The notes under the pieces are model-generated. The model saw nothing but the letters and a program-made list of their open reading frames with translations. It did not search any database and had not been told where the DNA came from. This document shows, piece by piece, positions 47,556 through 55,500 of a DNA stretch of 64,000 nt; within the stretch, counting starts at the first letter, position 1; the number at the start of each line of letters is the position of its first letter. The stretch is from assembly GCA_947494975.1 (NCBI GenBank), contig CANLXA010000004.1:248001-312000 (forward strand), in the 5' to 3' direction. The stretch comes from an uncultured Roseicyclus sp. (GTDB lineage: Bacteria > Pseudomonadota > Alphaproteobacteria > Rhodobacterales > Rhodobacteraceae). Position numbers and translations under genes: made by a program.

Positions 47556-48146
47556 ATGAACCGCTTTATCCTGCCATTGATTGCAATGGCATTCACGTCC
47601 CCTGTCCATGCACAAAGTAGCGTCACCGGTGGTGGGTCCGATTGGGCCGGAGGCTACCTTGGGTTTCAGTTCGGCTTTCCCGTGGACAGTTCCTTCACCC
47701 GCGATGCCTTTCCCGGCGTAGAGGCCGAGTTGGAGGGTACGATCGGTGGCGCCCAGGTCGGCTTCTGGCGCCAGAACGATGCCTTCGTCTACGGAGCCGA
47801 GATCGAGTTCCTGGTGGGCGAACAGGCGATTGTTCAGTCCGGCGCCGCCGATGTGGATGTCCGCGTGACAACCACGCGCCTGGGTGGTCAGGCCGGGTAT
47901 GACCTCGGCCGTTTCATGCCCTATGGCACCCTGGGCATTGCCCGGATGACGTTTCAGGACACAATAGGCTTCGGCGATACATCGTCATTCGGCACGTTTG
48001 CAGGCCTGGGCGTGGCCTATCAACTGGGTCAATCCACCTCCATCGGATTGGAGGCGGTCAGACAGAGTTTCAGCAACTTCAACGAAGGCAGCGACGCGAA
48101 TGTCGAGCAGACAAACCTCAGTGTGCAGATCAACTTCCACTATTGA
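47556..48146 (+). CDS. outer-membrane beta-barrel protein (OmpA-like/porin family)
   Basis: 196 aa. A signal peptide (residues 1-19, ending VHAQ) then eight or so amphipathic strands with glycine-aromatic turns (WAGGYLGFQFGF; FVYGAEIEFLVGEQ), ending in a C-terminal aromatic (NFHY), the outer-membrane insertion signal. It belongs to the small Omp25/31-like barrels. Paralogue of the next gene (both ~200 aa). Confidence 0.85.
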   Translation: MNRFILPLIAMAFTSPVHAQSSVTGGGSDWAGGYLGFQFGFPVDSSFTRDAFPGVEAELEGTIGGAQVGFWRQNDAFVYGAEIEFLVGEQAIVQSGAADVDVRVTTTRLGGQAGYDLGRFMPYGTLGIARMTFQDTIGFGDTSSFGTFAGLGVAYQLGQSTSIGLEAVRQSFSNFNEGSDANVEQTNLSVQINFHY

Positions 48147-48252
48147 TGATGCCGGGTAGCGGTGCCGCCGTCCCGTTTTGAAGGTGGCCCGTGGTCCGGC
48201 AGGCCGAGTAGGGGTTTCCACCAGGACGCCGAGACGATGATCCGTGTATAGT

Positions 48253-48282
48253 GGGTCTCACCAAATCATATCGGTGAGACCC
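48253..48282 (+). promoter_or_regulatory. perfect hairpin sequestering the start region of the second barrel gene
   Basis: Perfect 10-bp inverted repeat: GGGTCTCACC (48253-48262) and GGTGAGACCC (48273-48282), separated by AAATCATATC. The right arm contains GGTGAG, the only Shine-Dalgarno-like stretch before the ATG at 48285. The stem ends 2 bases before that ATG. It may act as a translational switch, RNA thermometer, or as a DNA operator. Confidence 0.7.
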
Positions 48283-48284
48283 CC

Positions 48285-48917
48285 ATGATCCGCCCTGTCC
48301 TGACCGCCATAGCCGCCCTTGCCACTGCCACTGCCCCTGCCTTTGCCGGTGGCGACGTGCCCAACCCCGCCCCGCCGCCTGTGATCGTGCCCGTTGCGGC
48401 CGAGCAGGACTGGACCGGGTTCTACGCCGGCGGGCAGTTCGACTATATCGCCAGTGCCGAAAACAGCGCCTCGTCCATCGGCTTCCTCACCTCTTTTACC
48501 GGCCATCTCACGGGTGTTTTCGCGGGCTATCGTTACGATTTCGGTGATATCGTTGTGGGCGGCGAGATCGACTACATGGTCGGCACCTACGACGTGGATC
48601 GCATTTCTCCCAGCATCCTTCTTCTGTCACCCACCCAGGAGGTCGAGCTGCTGCGCGTTGGCGGTGAACTCGGTTACGATTTCGGCGATGTGCTGGTCTA
48701 TGGCACTGCGGGCTATGCCCATATCACCATGGACACAGGCGCCGGCATCAATGACGGGCCGGGCATGTTCTACGGGCTGGGCGTCGACTACCGGGTGAGT
48801 GACCGGGTCACGGTTGGGGCCGAGCTTCTCCAGCACCATTTCAGCGATTTCCCCACGGCAACCGCACTGGATCATGATCTGCTGACCTTTGGGGTGAATT
48901 TCGCCATTACTTTCTGA
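48285..48917 (+). CDS. outer-membrane beta-barrel protein (OmpA-like/porin family), second copy
   Basis: 210 aa. A signal peptide (residues 1-21, ending AFAGG), a short Pro-rich linker, then a barrel with the WTGFYAGGQFDY motif of the Omp25/opacity family and VLVYGTAGYAHI. It ends in a C-terminal Phe (FAITF). It follows the related barrel at 47556 but its sequence is considerably divergent. Expression is probably affected by the hairpin at the start. Confidence 0.88.
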   Translation: MIRPVLTAIAALATATAPAFAGGDVPNPAPPPVIVPVAAEQDWTGFYAGGQFDYIASAENSASSIGFLTSFTGHLTGVFAGYRYDFGDIVVGGEIDYMVGTYDVDRISPSILLLSPTQEVELLRVGGELGYDFGDVLVYGTAGYAHITMDTGAGINDGPGMFYGLGVDYRVSDRVTVGAELLQHHFSDFPTATALDHDLLTFGVNFAITF

Positions 48918-48926
48918 TCGGTCCCG

Positions 48927-49793
48927 CTAGCGCCCCGGAATTTCGCCCCGTTTGCCTGACAGCGTCCAGCCGTCGATGACATCCAGCGCGTCCTGCGCCG
49001 TTTCCACGAAGCGAAAAAGGTTGAGGTCGTCGGCGGATATGGTCCCGGCGCGGACCAGCGCATCCCAGTTCACCACCTCGCGCCAAAACGCTTCCCCGAA
49101 CAGGAGCACCGGCACCTGTTCCATGCGCCCCGTCTGGATCAGCGTGAGCGCCTCGAACAACTCATCCATGGTGCCGAACCCGCCGGGGAAGACGGCAATC
49201 GCTTTGGCACGCAGCAGGAAGTGCATCTTGCGGATGCCGAAATAGTGGAAGTTGAAGCACAGCTCCGGCGTGACGTAATGGTTCGGTTCCTGCTCATGGG
49301 GCAACACGATGTTGAGCCCGATGGAGCATCCGCCCGCATCCATCGCGCCCCGGTTTCCGGCCTCCATCACACCCGGCCCGCCGCCGGTGACCACCACGTT
49401 CTCTGTGCAATTCGTCTCCACGCTGCGCTCGGTGATCACGCGCGCGAATTCGCGGGCCTCCTCATAATATTTCGACATGTCCCGCAGGGTGTCGCTCCGC
49501 GCGTCGTCGCGATCTTCGGGGCGCGGAATGCGCGCGCCGCCGAAGAGCACGATGGTCGACGTGATGCCGCGCTCATCCAGCCCCAATTGCGGCTTCAGCA
49601 ATTCCAGTTGCAGCCGCACCGGGCGCAATTCGTCCCGGCACAGGAAATCGGGATCGGCAAAGGCAAGGCGATAGGCGGGCGATTGGGCCTGCGGGGTGTT
49701 GGGAAGGTGCTGCGCATATTCGATGTCCTGATGGGCGTTTCGAAATGGCTTGCGGTCGTCTTTCATAGGGGCGCGCTCCGGGCGTTGGTTCAT
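48927..49793 (-). CDS. LOG family protein (Rossmann-fold nucleotide-binding)
   Basis: 288 aa. The LOG signature PGGFGTMDE is present, with GGGPGVMEAGNRGA earlier. Such enzymes release a base from nucleoside 5'-monophosphates (cytokinin activation in plants, AMP-type substrates in bacteria). The N-terminal ~70 residues are an extension relative to short LOG proteins. The function in this organism is unknown. A start at 49766 (MKDDRK) is also possible. Confidence 0.85.
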   Translation of the reverse strand: MNQRPERAPMKDDRKPFRNAHQDIEYAQHLPNTPQAQSPAYRLAFADPDFLCRDELRPVRLQLELLKPQLGLDERGITSTIVLFGGARIPRPEDRDDARSDTLRDMSKYYEEAREFARVITERSVETNCTENVVVTGGGPGVMEAGNRGAMDAGGCSIGLNIVLPHEQEPNHYVTPELCFNFHYFGIRKMHFLLRAKAIAVFPGGFGTMDELFEALTLIQTGRMEQVPVLLFGEAFWREVVNWDALVRAGTISADDLNLFRFVETAQDALDVIDGWTLSGKRGEIPGR

Positions 49794-50054
49794 GGGACCC
49801 TAGCCCGCCCCCGCCGCCCTGACCACGCGAAAAGGCCCACAACGGCAACGGGATGGGCCCGCAATATGCAGGGCTGAACCGTCAAGGCGGCGCGCGCGGG
49901 CGAGGCCCGCGCCTGCCGATCGGGCGAAGACGGGCGTCTGGGGTATGCCCGCCGAACGGCTTCCTGTCGCTGACCCGTCCCCGGGGGTGCCGAAACGGCC
50001 GGTTCGCGTCATACTGCATATGCGGTAGGACGGTCGTGAACGCGGAGTGCTAAG
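49794..50054. other. 261-base divergent intergenic region
   Basis: Between the LOG gene (minus) and the LuxR-type gene (plus). Apart from the GGAG site (50044-50047) before the GTG at 50055, I see no recognisable operator, riboswitch or RNA gene. Confidence 0.4.
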
Positions 50055-51806
50055 GTGGCTCACACCTCAACAAAGCCCATCGGGCGGCGATACATGTCCG
50101 ACAAACTGAACGCCGTGGTCGAGGCTGCGGCCACCGATCCTTTCAAGTTTGATGAGCTCGTGACCACCTGGAATCACGTCTTCGAGACGGAGTCCCTTGC
50201 CGCCGTGACGCCCGAGCTGGACCGGGCCGTCGACACTGCCTTGATGGCGATCAACTCGGCCGAGGACAGCGACGTGATCGGCCCCCGCCTGCGCCAATTG
50301 CTCAACGCCATGCCGCATTCCAGTTTCGCCGTGCGCGCCGACGGGATCGTCACGGCGATGAACGAGATGGCGATGGGGCGGCTCGATTTCGATCCCGGCG
50401 ATCATGTCGATACGATCGGATACGCGCTGGACCGCGCCGAGCCGCTGGGAGAGGTGATCCGGCGCGCGCTCGATCCGCGCAACAATACGGGCGGCGAGGT
50501 TGCGCTTCACAAGGCGGTGCATCTGGACACCGACCGCTCCGCCACGCTTGCGGTGATCCCGTCGACGGATGGCGATGAGGGCGTGCGCAGCGCCTTGGTG
50601 TTCATCATCGATCCGGTCTGGCGCGCCGATGTGGCGGCCCTGATGATGCGGGCCTACCAGTTGACGGAGGCGGAGGCGGAAGTTCTGGCCGCCTTTCTGG
50701 AAGGGTATGACCTGCGGGAGATCGCGGCCATGCGTGAAAGGTCCCCGGCCACGGTCCGCACCCAGTTCCAGACGATCATGAACAAGGCCGGGGCCTCGTC
50801 ACAGGCCGAGCTGATGCGCAACACGCTCGCGATTTCGCAATTCTTTCAGGATGTCGAGCCGGTGGCCCAGGTCGCCAGCCATCCCTATCGCAAACGGTTC
50901 GACCTCCTTGGCGCAGGCGGCCGCGGGATCGACGTCACGTTGGCCGGTGATCTGTCGGGCCGGTTGATCGTCTACATCCCCGACACGACACAGTGCCTGT
51001 TCCCCGCCGCCGTGGAGGCGCGGTTTCACGCCGCGGGCCTCTGCGTCGCCAGCCTGTGCCGCCCGGGATGCGGCCGCACGGATCCGCCAGCCGCCGGGCA
51101 GGATTACAATGCCTGCCTCGCCGCCGATATCCGGACGCTGCAAAACCAGTTGGGCAGCGACCGTGCGGTTCTCTGGGCGCATAACACGTCCTCGACCTTC
51201 GCCTATGCCGTGGGCGGGCTGATCCCCGATCACCTGAGCCGGATCGTCATCCAATCCACCCTGGTGCCCGCGCCGTTCTTCGATGCGACCAAGGTCCGCT
51301 CGCCCTGGGTGGCGGCCCTGATGCGGGCGATCCACAAGTCACCGGGCATGTACCGGCTGGTGATCCGTGCCGCGATCCGCGCCTGGAAGGCGATGGGCAC
51401 GCGGCGGCTCTTTGCGATGCAGTTGCGCGGGCATGAGCCCGATGTGACCACCGCCACGACGGCGGAAAACGTGGCCGAATTCGACCACGCCGTGCGGACC
51501 TGCCTGGCCCAGGGGTTCGATTATGCGGTTGTGGCCTTCGACCACGCGATGCGGGATTGGTCCGATTGGGTGCACGCCTGCCCGGTGCCCATCGAGTTGA
51601 TCCAGGGCCACCACGACGGCATCTCGAATATCGAGACCGCGCGCGCCTTTGCGGCGGCGTTCCCTAAGAAACTGACGCTGACCGAGATCCCCGATGGCGG
51701 TTATCTCACGATCCTCACCCACACGGATATCGTTCTGGAATGCCTTGGGCGCGCCGCCGCGCCCAAGGCGACCGAGCCTGCGCTCAGGCCGGTGGCACCA
51801 GCTTGA
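50055..51806 (+). CDS. LuxR-type regulator fused to an alpha/beta-hydrolase domain lacking its nucleophile
   Basis: 583 aa. An N-terminal PAS-like segment (about residues 60-185) is followed by a LuxR-type HTH (residues 200-258: YQLTEAEAEVLAAFLEGYDLR and then SPATVRTQFQTIMNKAG). The C-terminal ~300 residues have the alpha/beta-hydrolase fold. The nucleophile elbow that should read GxSxG is AHNTS (375-379), with Asn377 in the Ser position. The hydrolase part may therefore sense a ligand rather than catalyse. The GTG at 50055 is used because GGAG lies 7 bases before it; an ATG at 50094 would lose 13 residues. Confidence 0.85.
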   Translation: MAHTSTKPIGRRYMSDKLNAVVEAAATDPFKFDELVTTWNHVFETESLAAVTPELDRAVDTALMAINSAEDSDVIGPRLRQLLNAMPHSSFAVRADGIVTAMNEMAMGRLDFDPGDHVDTIGYALDRAEPLGEVIRRALDPRNNTGGEVALHKAVHLDTDRSATLAVIPSTDGDEGVRSALVFIIDPVWRADVAALMMRAYQLTEAEAEVLAAFLEGYDLREIAAMRERSPATVRTQFQTIMNKAGASSQAELMRNTLAISQFFQDVEPVAQVASHPYRKRFDLLGAGGRGIDVTLAGDLSGRLIVYIPDTTQCLFPAAVEARFHAAGLCVASLCRPGCGRTDPPAAGQDYNACLAADIRTLQNQLGSDRAVLWAHNTSSTFAYAVGGLIPDHLSRIVIQSTLVPAPFFDATKVRSPWVAALMRAIHKSPGMYRLVIRAAIRAWKAMGTRRLFAMQLRGHEPDVTTATTAENVAEFDHAVRTCLAQGFDYAVVAFDHAMRDWSDWVHACPVPIELIQGHHDGISNIETARAFAAAFPKKLTLTEIPDGGYLTILTHTDIVLECLGRAAAPKATEPALRPVAPA

Positions 51807-52638
51807 TCTTCAGGTCGACCATCGGCACCAGAACCTCCATCGGGCCGGTCATCCCGCCGCTCTCCTGTTCGACCTCGACCCTGTAGCCCAGCGCCACGGC
51901 CAGCAGGATCGCCACGCCCAACGTCATCAGGAAAACGCTGGCGGCAAACGCCATGGGCGCGGCCACGAACAGGATGAATATGATGGCGACATTCGCGATC
52001 AGCACCTCGACGGCCGGGTTCACCTGGAGGGTCTCGCTGTTCGGATCGATGCCGATCATGCTGCAAGCGATCTCGCGCATCGCAGCATAATCCAGCGCGC
52101 CGTTCTTGAACGGCATCTTCGCGCCCGCCGGAAAGGCATCGGAAAACCGGATGGTGATGGCGGTTCCCGCCTCGGCCAGATCCTTGATCTTGGTCCAGAT
52201 CTCATCGGGGCTGTCATTCAGGCGGATCGACGTGCCGTTGATATTCATGATCTCCGGAAGGGCCGGGCCGGCGCCTTGCCACGGCACCACCAGCGGCACC
52301 TCGACCGAGTCGCTGACATAGGGAAACGGGCCGGTCATGGTCTGGCCGGTGGCCGGGTCCTCGATGCTCATCATGAATATGGGCAGGTCGGTCGGGTCGG
52401 GTGTGGTCACGCGGCCGCCGAACGGCAGACGCACGGTCTTGGTATCCTGCCAGTCCTTCGCCGCGCGGCGGTTGAAGCGCCCGGCGGAATTTGCGGTTGT
52501 CGAGACAAGCGTATCGTCGCCCGACACGTCGTCGTCCCAGATGCGTATCTTTGCACCGGCGACGGGCTGATTGGCACCGCCGGGGCCGGGAAGATAGGTC
52601 ACACGACCACGGAAACGGGGTTTTGGGGGAATAGCCAT
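51784..52638 (-). CDS. transthyretin-like/membrane protein of unknown function
   Basis: 284 aa. The N-terminal half resembles a Cna-B/transthyretin-like Ig domain (GRVTYLPGPG, VAGAKIRIWDDD). Two transmembrane helices follow at about residues 211-231 and 232-252, and a short tail ends the protein. I do not recognise the middle domain (about 130-200). No signal peptide is seen. The ATG at 52638 has GAGGA upstream. It converges on the LuxR-hydrolase gene with a 23-base overlap. Confidence 0.65.
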   Translation of the reverse strand: MAIPPKPRFRGRVTYLPGPGGANQPVAGAKIRIWDDDVSGDDTLVSTTANSAGRFNRRAAKDWQDTKTVRLPFGGRVTTPDPTDLPIFMMSIEDPATGQTMTGPFPYVSDSVEVPLVVPWQGAGPALPEIMNINGTSIRLNDSPDEIWTKIKDLAEAGTAITIRFSDAFPAGAKMPFKNGALDYAAMREIACSMIGIDPNSETLQVNPAVEVLIANVAIIFILFVAAPMAFAASVFLMTLGVAILLAVALGYRVEVEQESGGMTGPMEVLVPMVDLKIKLVPPA

Positions 52639-52819
52639 CGGGAAAATCCTCTTCGAGTAATGAAAACGCGCGATGAAAAAGGAAGGGGTCGCGCCCTGGC
52701 AGGGTCCCCCAAGCCCGGCGCGGGCGCATACTGTATTTGCTGTATGCGCGGCAGATTGTTGCCTCACCCCGCGTCAGGGCCTATAGGCGGGCAAACACGC
52801 GCCAGACAGGGGAATACAG

Positions 52820-53647
52820 ATGTCCAACGCCGCACTCGAGTCCGCCATCGAAGCCGCGTGGGAGGCCCGCGACACGATTACACCGGCCACCAAAGGGGAG
52901 ACCCGGGACGCCATCGAAGACACGCTGAACGCGCTGGATGGCGGCACATTGCGCGTGGCGGAACGTCAGGACAGCGGCGATTGGCATGTGAACCAATGGG
53001 CGAAGAAGGCGGTGCTGCTCGGCTTCCGGCTCAAGGATATGGAGATGCAGGGCGGCTCGGCCCAGGGCGGCAGCTGGTGGGACAAGGTTGACAGCAAATG
53101 GGCCACTTGGGGGGAGAATGAGTGGGGCGCCGCGGGCTTCCGTGCCGTGCCCAACTGCGTGGTGCGCAAGTCGGCCTATATCGCGCCCGGCGTCGTCCTG
53201 ATGCCGTCCTTCGTGAACCTTGGCGCTTACGTGGACAGCGGCACGATGGTCGACACCTGGGCCACCGTCGGCTCCTGCGCGCAGATCGGCAAGAACGTGC
53301 ACCTGTCGGGCGGCGTCGGCATCGGCGGCGTGCTGGAACCGATGCAGGCGGGGCCAACCATCATCGAGGACAATTGCTTCATCGGCGCACGCTCCGAAGT
53401 GGTCGAGGGCTGCATCGTCCGCGAAGGCTCGGTGCTGGGCATGGGCGTGTTCATCGGCCAATCCACCAAGATCGTGGATCGTGAGACGGGTGAGGTCATC
53501 TATGGCGAGGTGCCGTCGGGCTCTGTCGTTGTGGCCGGGTCGATGCCGTCGAAGAACGGCGTGAACCTCTACTGCGCGGTGATCGTGAAGCGGGTGGATG
53601 AGCGGACCCGTTCCAAGACGTCGATCAACGAGTTGTTGCGCGACTGA
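52820..53647 (+). CDS. dapD: 2,3,4,5-tetrahydropyridine-2,6-dicarboxylate N-succinyltransferase
   Basis: 275 aa. Catalyses succinylation of tetrahydrodipicolinate, the first step of the succinylase branch of lysine biosynthesis. A left-handed beta-helix of hexapeptide repeats spans about residues 105-230 ([31 protein letters not shown]). Length is normal. Its product is later desuccinylated by dapE, encoded 3.7 kb away. Confidence 0.97.
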   Translation: MSNAALESAIEAAWEARDTITPATKGETRDAIEDTLNALDGGTLRVAERQDSGDWHVNQWAKKAVLLGFRLKDMEMQGGSAQGGSWWDKVDSKWATWGENEWGAAGFRAVPNCVVRKSAYIAPGVVLMPSFVNLGAYVDSGTMVDTWATVGSCAQIGKNVHLSGGVGIGGVLEPMQAGPTIIEDNCFIGARSEVVEGCIVREGSVLGMGVFIGQSTKIVDRETGEVIYGEVPSGSVVVAGSMPSKNGVNLYCAVIVKRVDERTRSKTSINELLRD

Positions 53648-53778
53648 CTTGCCTCGGGCCGTTGATCGCGACGGCTCGCCACCCAAAGATTTTCGCCGCT
53701 GACGTCCACGTCGCGTTGTTCCCCTTGCGGAAGGTGCGGGACTCGTCCGATCCTTCGGACAATGACAGGAGAGTGAAT

Positions 53779-54030
53779 ATGCAAGGTCTTGGGTTGTTGG
53801 CCGCCATCATCGTCGGTGGCCTTGCGGGGTGGATCGGCTCCCGCATCATGGGTGCGAATACGGGGCTTTTCGTGAATATCGGCCTCGGGATACTCGGCGC
53901 GGTGGTCGCCAACTTCCTGCTGCGCCTCATCGGCATCAGCGCCTCACCCACCTGGATCGCGCAGGGCGCGGTCGGGTTGCTCGGGGCCTGCATCCTGATC
54001 GCGGGCTGGCGGATGATCCGCGGCAAGTAG
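53779..54030 (+). CDS. GlsB/YeaQ/YmgE family membrane protein
   Basis: 83 aa. Three hydrophobic helices with the signature GLAGWIGSRIMGANTGLFVNIGLGILGAVVAN. In other bacteria this family is induced by stress. The ATG at 53779 follows AGGAGAGT. Confidence 0.9.
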   Translation: MQGLGLLAAIIVGGLAGWIGSRIMGANTGLFVNIGLGILGAVVANFLLRLIGISASPTWIAQGAVGLLGACILIAGWRMIRGK

Positions 54031-54091
54031 GCTTGACCGGCCCGACACCGTGGCCTTGACACGGCAGGGCCTCCTGCGCCATCCGCGCCCC

Positions 54092-54463
54092 ATGACCCGA
54101 TCAAAAGAAAAACGCGCATCCGCCGTCTACACGCTGCTGGTCCAGGTGGGCCGCAAGGCCGATGACGGATTGCCCGATGGCGCCACCGGCGCGGGTCTGC
54201 TCTGCTTCGCCGCCGGCGTGGATGAGGCCGAGGCCGTCCGCGAAACCGTGGCCGTCCTCAAACAGGCCGATCTCGCGCCGCTCGACGTCACCGGATATGG
54301 CACGTTGGAGGAGCGCGTGGCGCAGGGGGATGAGATCAGCGACGAAGAGCGCGGCCTGATGGACCGTGCGCGGGCCGAAAACGCCGTGATCGTGGTGCAG
54401 ATGACGCCGTTCTTCGATGATGGCGCGGCAAACGCCGCTACGCCGCCCGCGACGCAGCCGTAA
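54092..54463 (+). CDS. conserved hypothetical protein (123 aa)
   Basis: No domain recognised. Soluble, acidic, with a possible alpha/beta fold (VYTLLVQVGRKADD; AEAVRETVAVLKQADLAPLDV). It lies close to dapD as similar genes do in related genomes (from memory). The end overlaps the convergent Hint gene by 26 bases. Confidence 0.65.
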   Translation: MTRSKEKRASAVYTLLVQVGRKADDGLPDGATGAGLLCFAAGVDEAEAVRETVAVLKQADLAPLDVTGYGTLEERVAQGDEISDEERGLMDRARAENAVIVVQMTPFFDDGAANAATPPATQP

Positions 54464-55487
54464 CCAGCGCCCGGGCCGTGGCCCGGTCCAGAAGCGGCAG
54501 GGACGGCGACAGGTCCCGCGCCACTGGTGCGGCCGTCCGGCTGATCCGCGGCCCGCCCTGGGCCAGCACATCGCCCAGATGCGCGGTTTCGATGGGGCAG
54601 CGTTCCACCCGGATACAAGTCGGGTCGTCCAGCATCATGTGGTAGAACACGCGCATCGGTTCGGTGCGGTCGCGCTGCACCGCGCGCCCCGTCATCAGAT
54701 CGACCGCATTGGCCAGAACCGCCTCCGTGCCGCACAGGTAATCGACCACCGGGCCGGTCTGCAAAAGCCGCGTCTGCGGGGTGACCACAAGGTTGCGGGC
54801 CAGCCCGAAATAGGGCGCGCGCAGCCGGATCGGGGCCATGCGCCCCAGGCTCAGCCGGGGCCGCGCCTCGATCCAGCGCAGCGGATGGGCGTCACCCTCG
54901 GCATCCAGGATCAGGTCACCGGGCCGCAGGACATCGACGGGGCGGGGCCCCTCGGGCGTGTCGACCAATGCGCCACTTTCAACACCGGGCAGATCGGCCG
55001 CGGGCACGGCGGAGGACGCAACGGCCGCCACATGGGCGATGGACAGGAACCCGCTGACCCGTGGCAAGGCCTCGGCCAGCGTCGCGATCCGGGCGAGGCC
55101 GGAATGCAGGATCTCCGTCCGATCCTGATCGTAATTGGTAACCTCGAACACCTCCGCGCGCCCTTCCGAGCAGCAGACATAACGGATGCCGACCGTCTCG
55201 CCGGGGCGCATCATCTGTGGCCCGGTGACAAGGTCGATCTCGCCGTGCACCAGCCGCAGGGCGCCGCCCGGCATCAGGTAAAGGCCGATCCCCTCGCCGC
55301 CATCGGAGCCGCCCTGCCAGAGGCGCAGCGGGATCTCCCGCAACGGCAGGCCGCGCCCGCGCTTGGGGACCGGGCGTTGCGGCCCCATCACTTCGAGCTT
55401 CAGGGTCAGCGCCCGAAGCGGCGCATTGCAGGCCATCGGTGGCGCCCGATGCGTGCGCCCGTCACTCCAGATCGCTTGCCATGTCAT
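54438..55487 (-). CDS. Hint-domain protein lacking the cleavage cysteine
   Basis: 349 aa. The C-terminal half has the Hedgehog/intein Hint fold: VDVLRPGDLILDAEG, HPLRWIEAR, LVVTPQTRLL. In true Hint domains the first residue is Cys; here the same position is Gly168 in LPGVESGALVDTPEG, so autocleavage is unlikely. The first ~165 residues show no recognisable domain. It follows the larger Hint protein by 13 bases on the same strand. Confidence 0.8.
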   Translation of the reverse strand: MTWQAIWSDGRTHRAPPMACNAPLRALTLKLEVMGPQRPVPKRGRGLPLREIPLRLWQGGSDGGEGIGLYLMPGGALRLVHGEIDLVTGPQMMRPGETVGIRYVCCSEGRAEVFEVTNYDQDRTEILHSGLARIATLAEALPRVSGFLSIAHVAAVASSAVPAADLPGVESGALVDTPEGPRPVDVLRPGDLILDAEGDAHPLRWIEARPRLSLGRMAPIRLRAPYFGLARNLVVTPQTRLLQTGPVVDYLCGTEAVLANAVDLMTGRAVQRDRTEPMRVFYHMMLDDPTCIRVERCPIETAHLGDVLAQGGPRISRTAAPVARDLSPSLPLLDRATARALVTAASRAA

Positions 55488-55500
55488 CGTCCGTGCCCCG

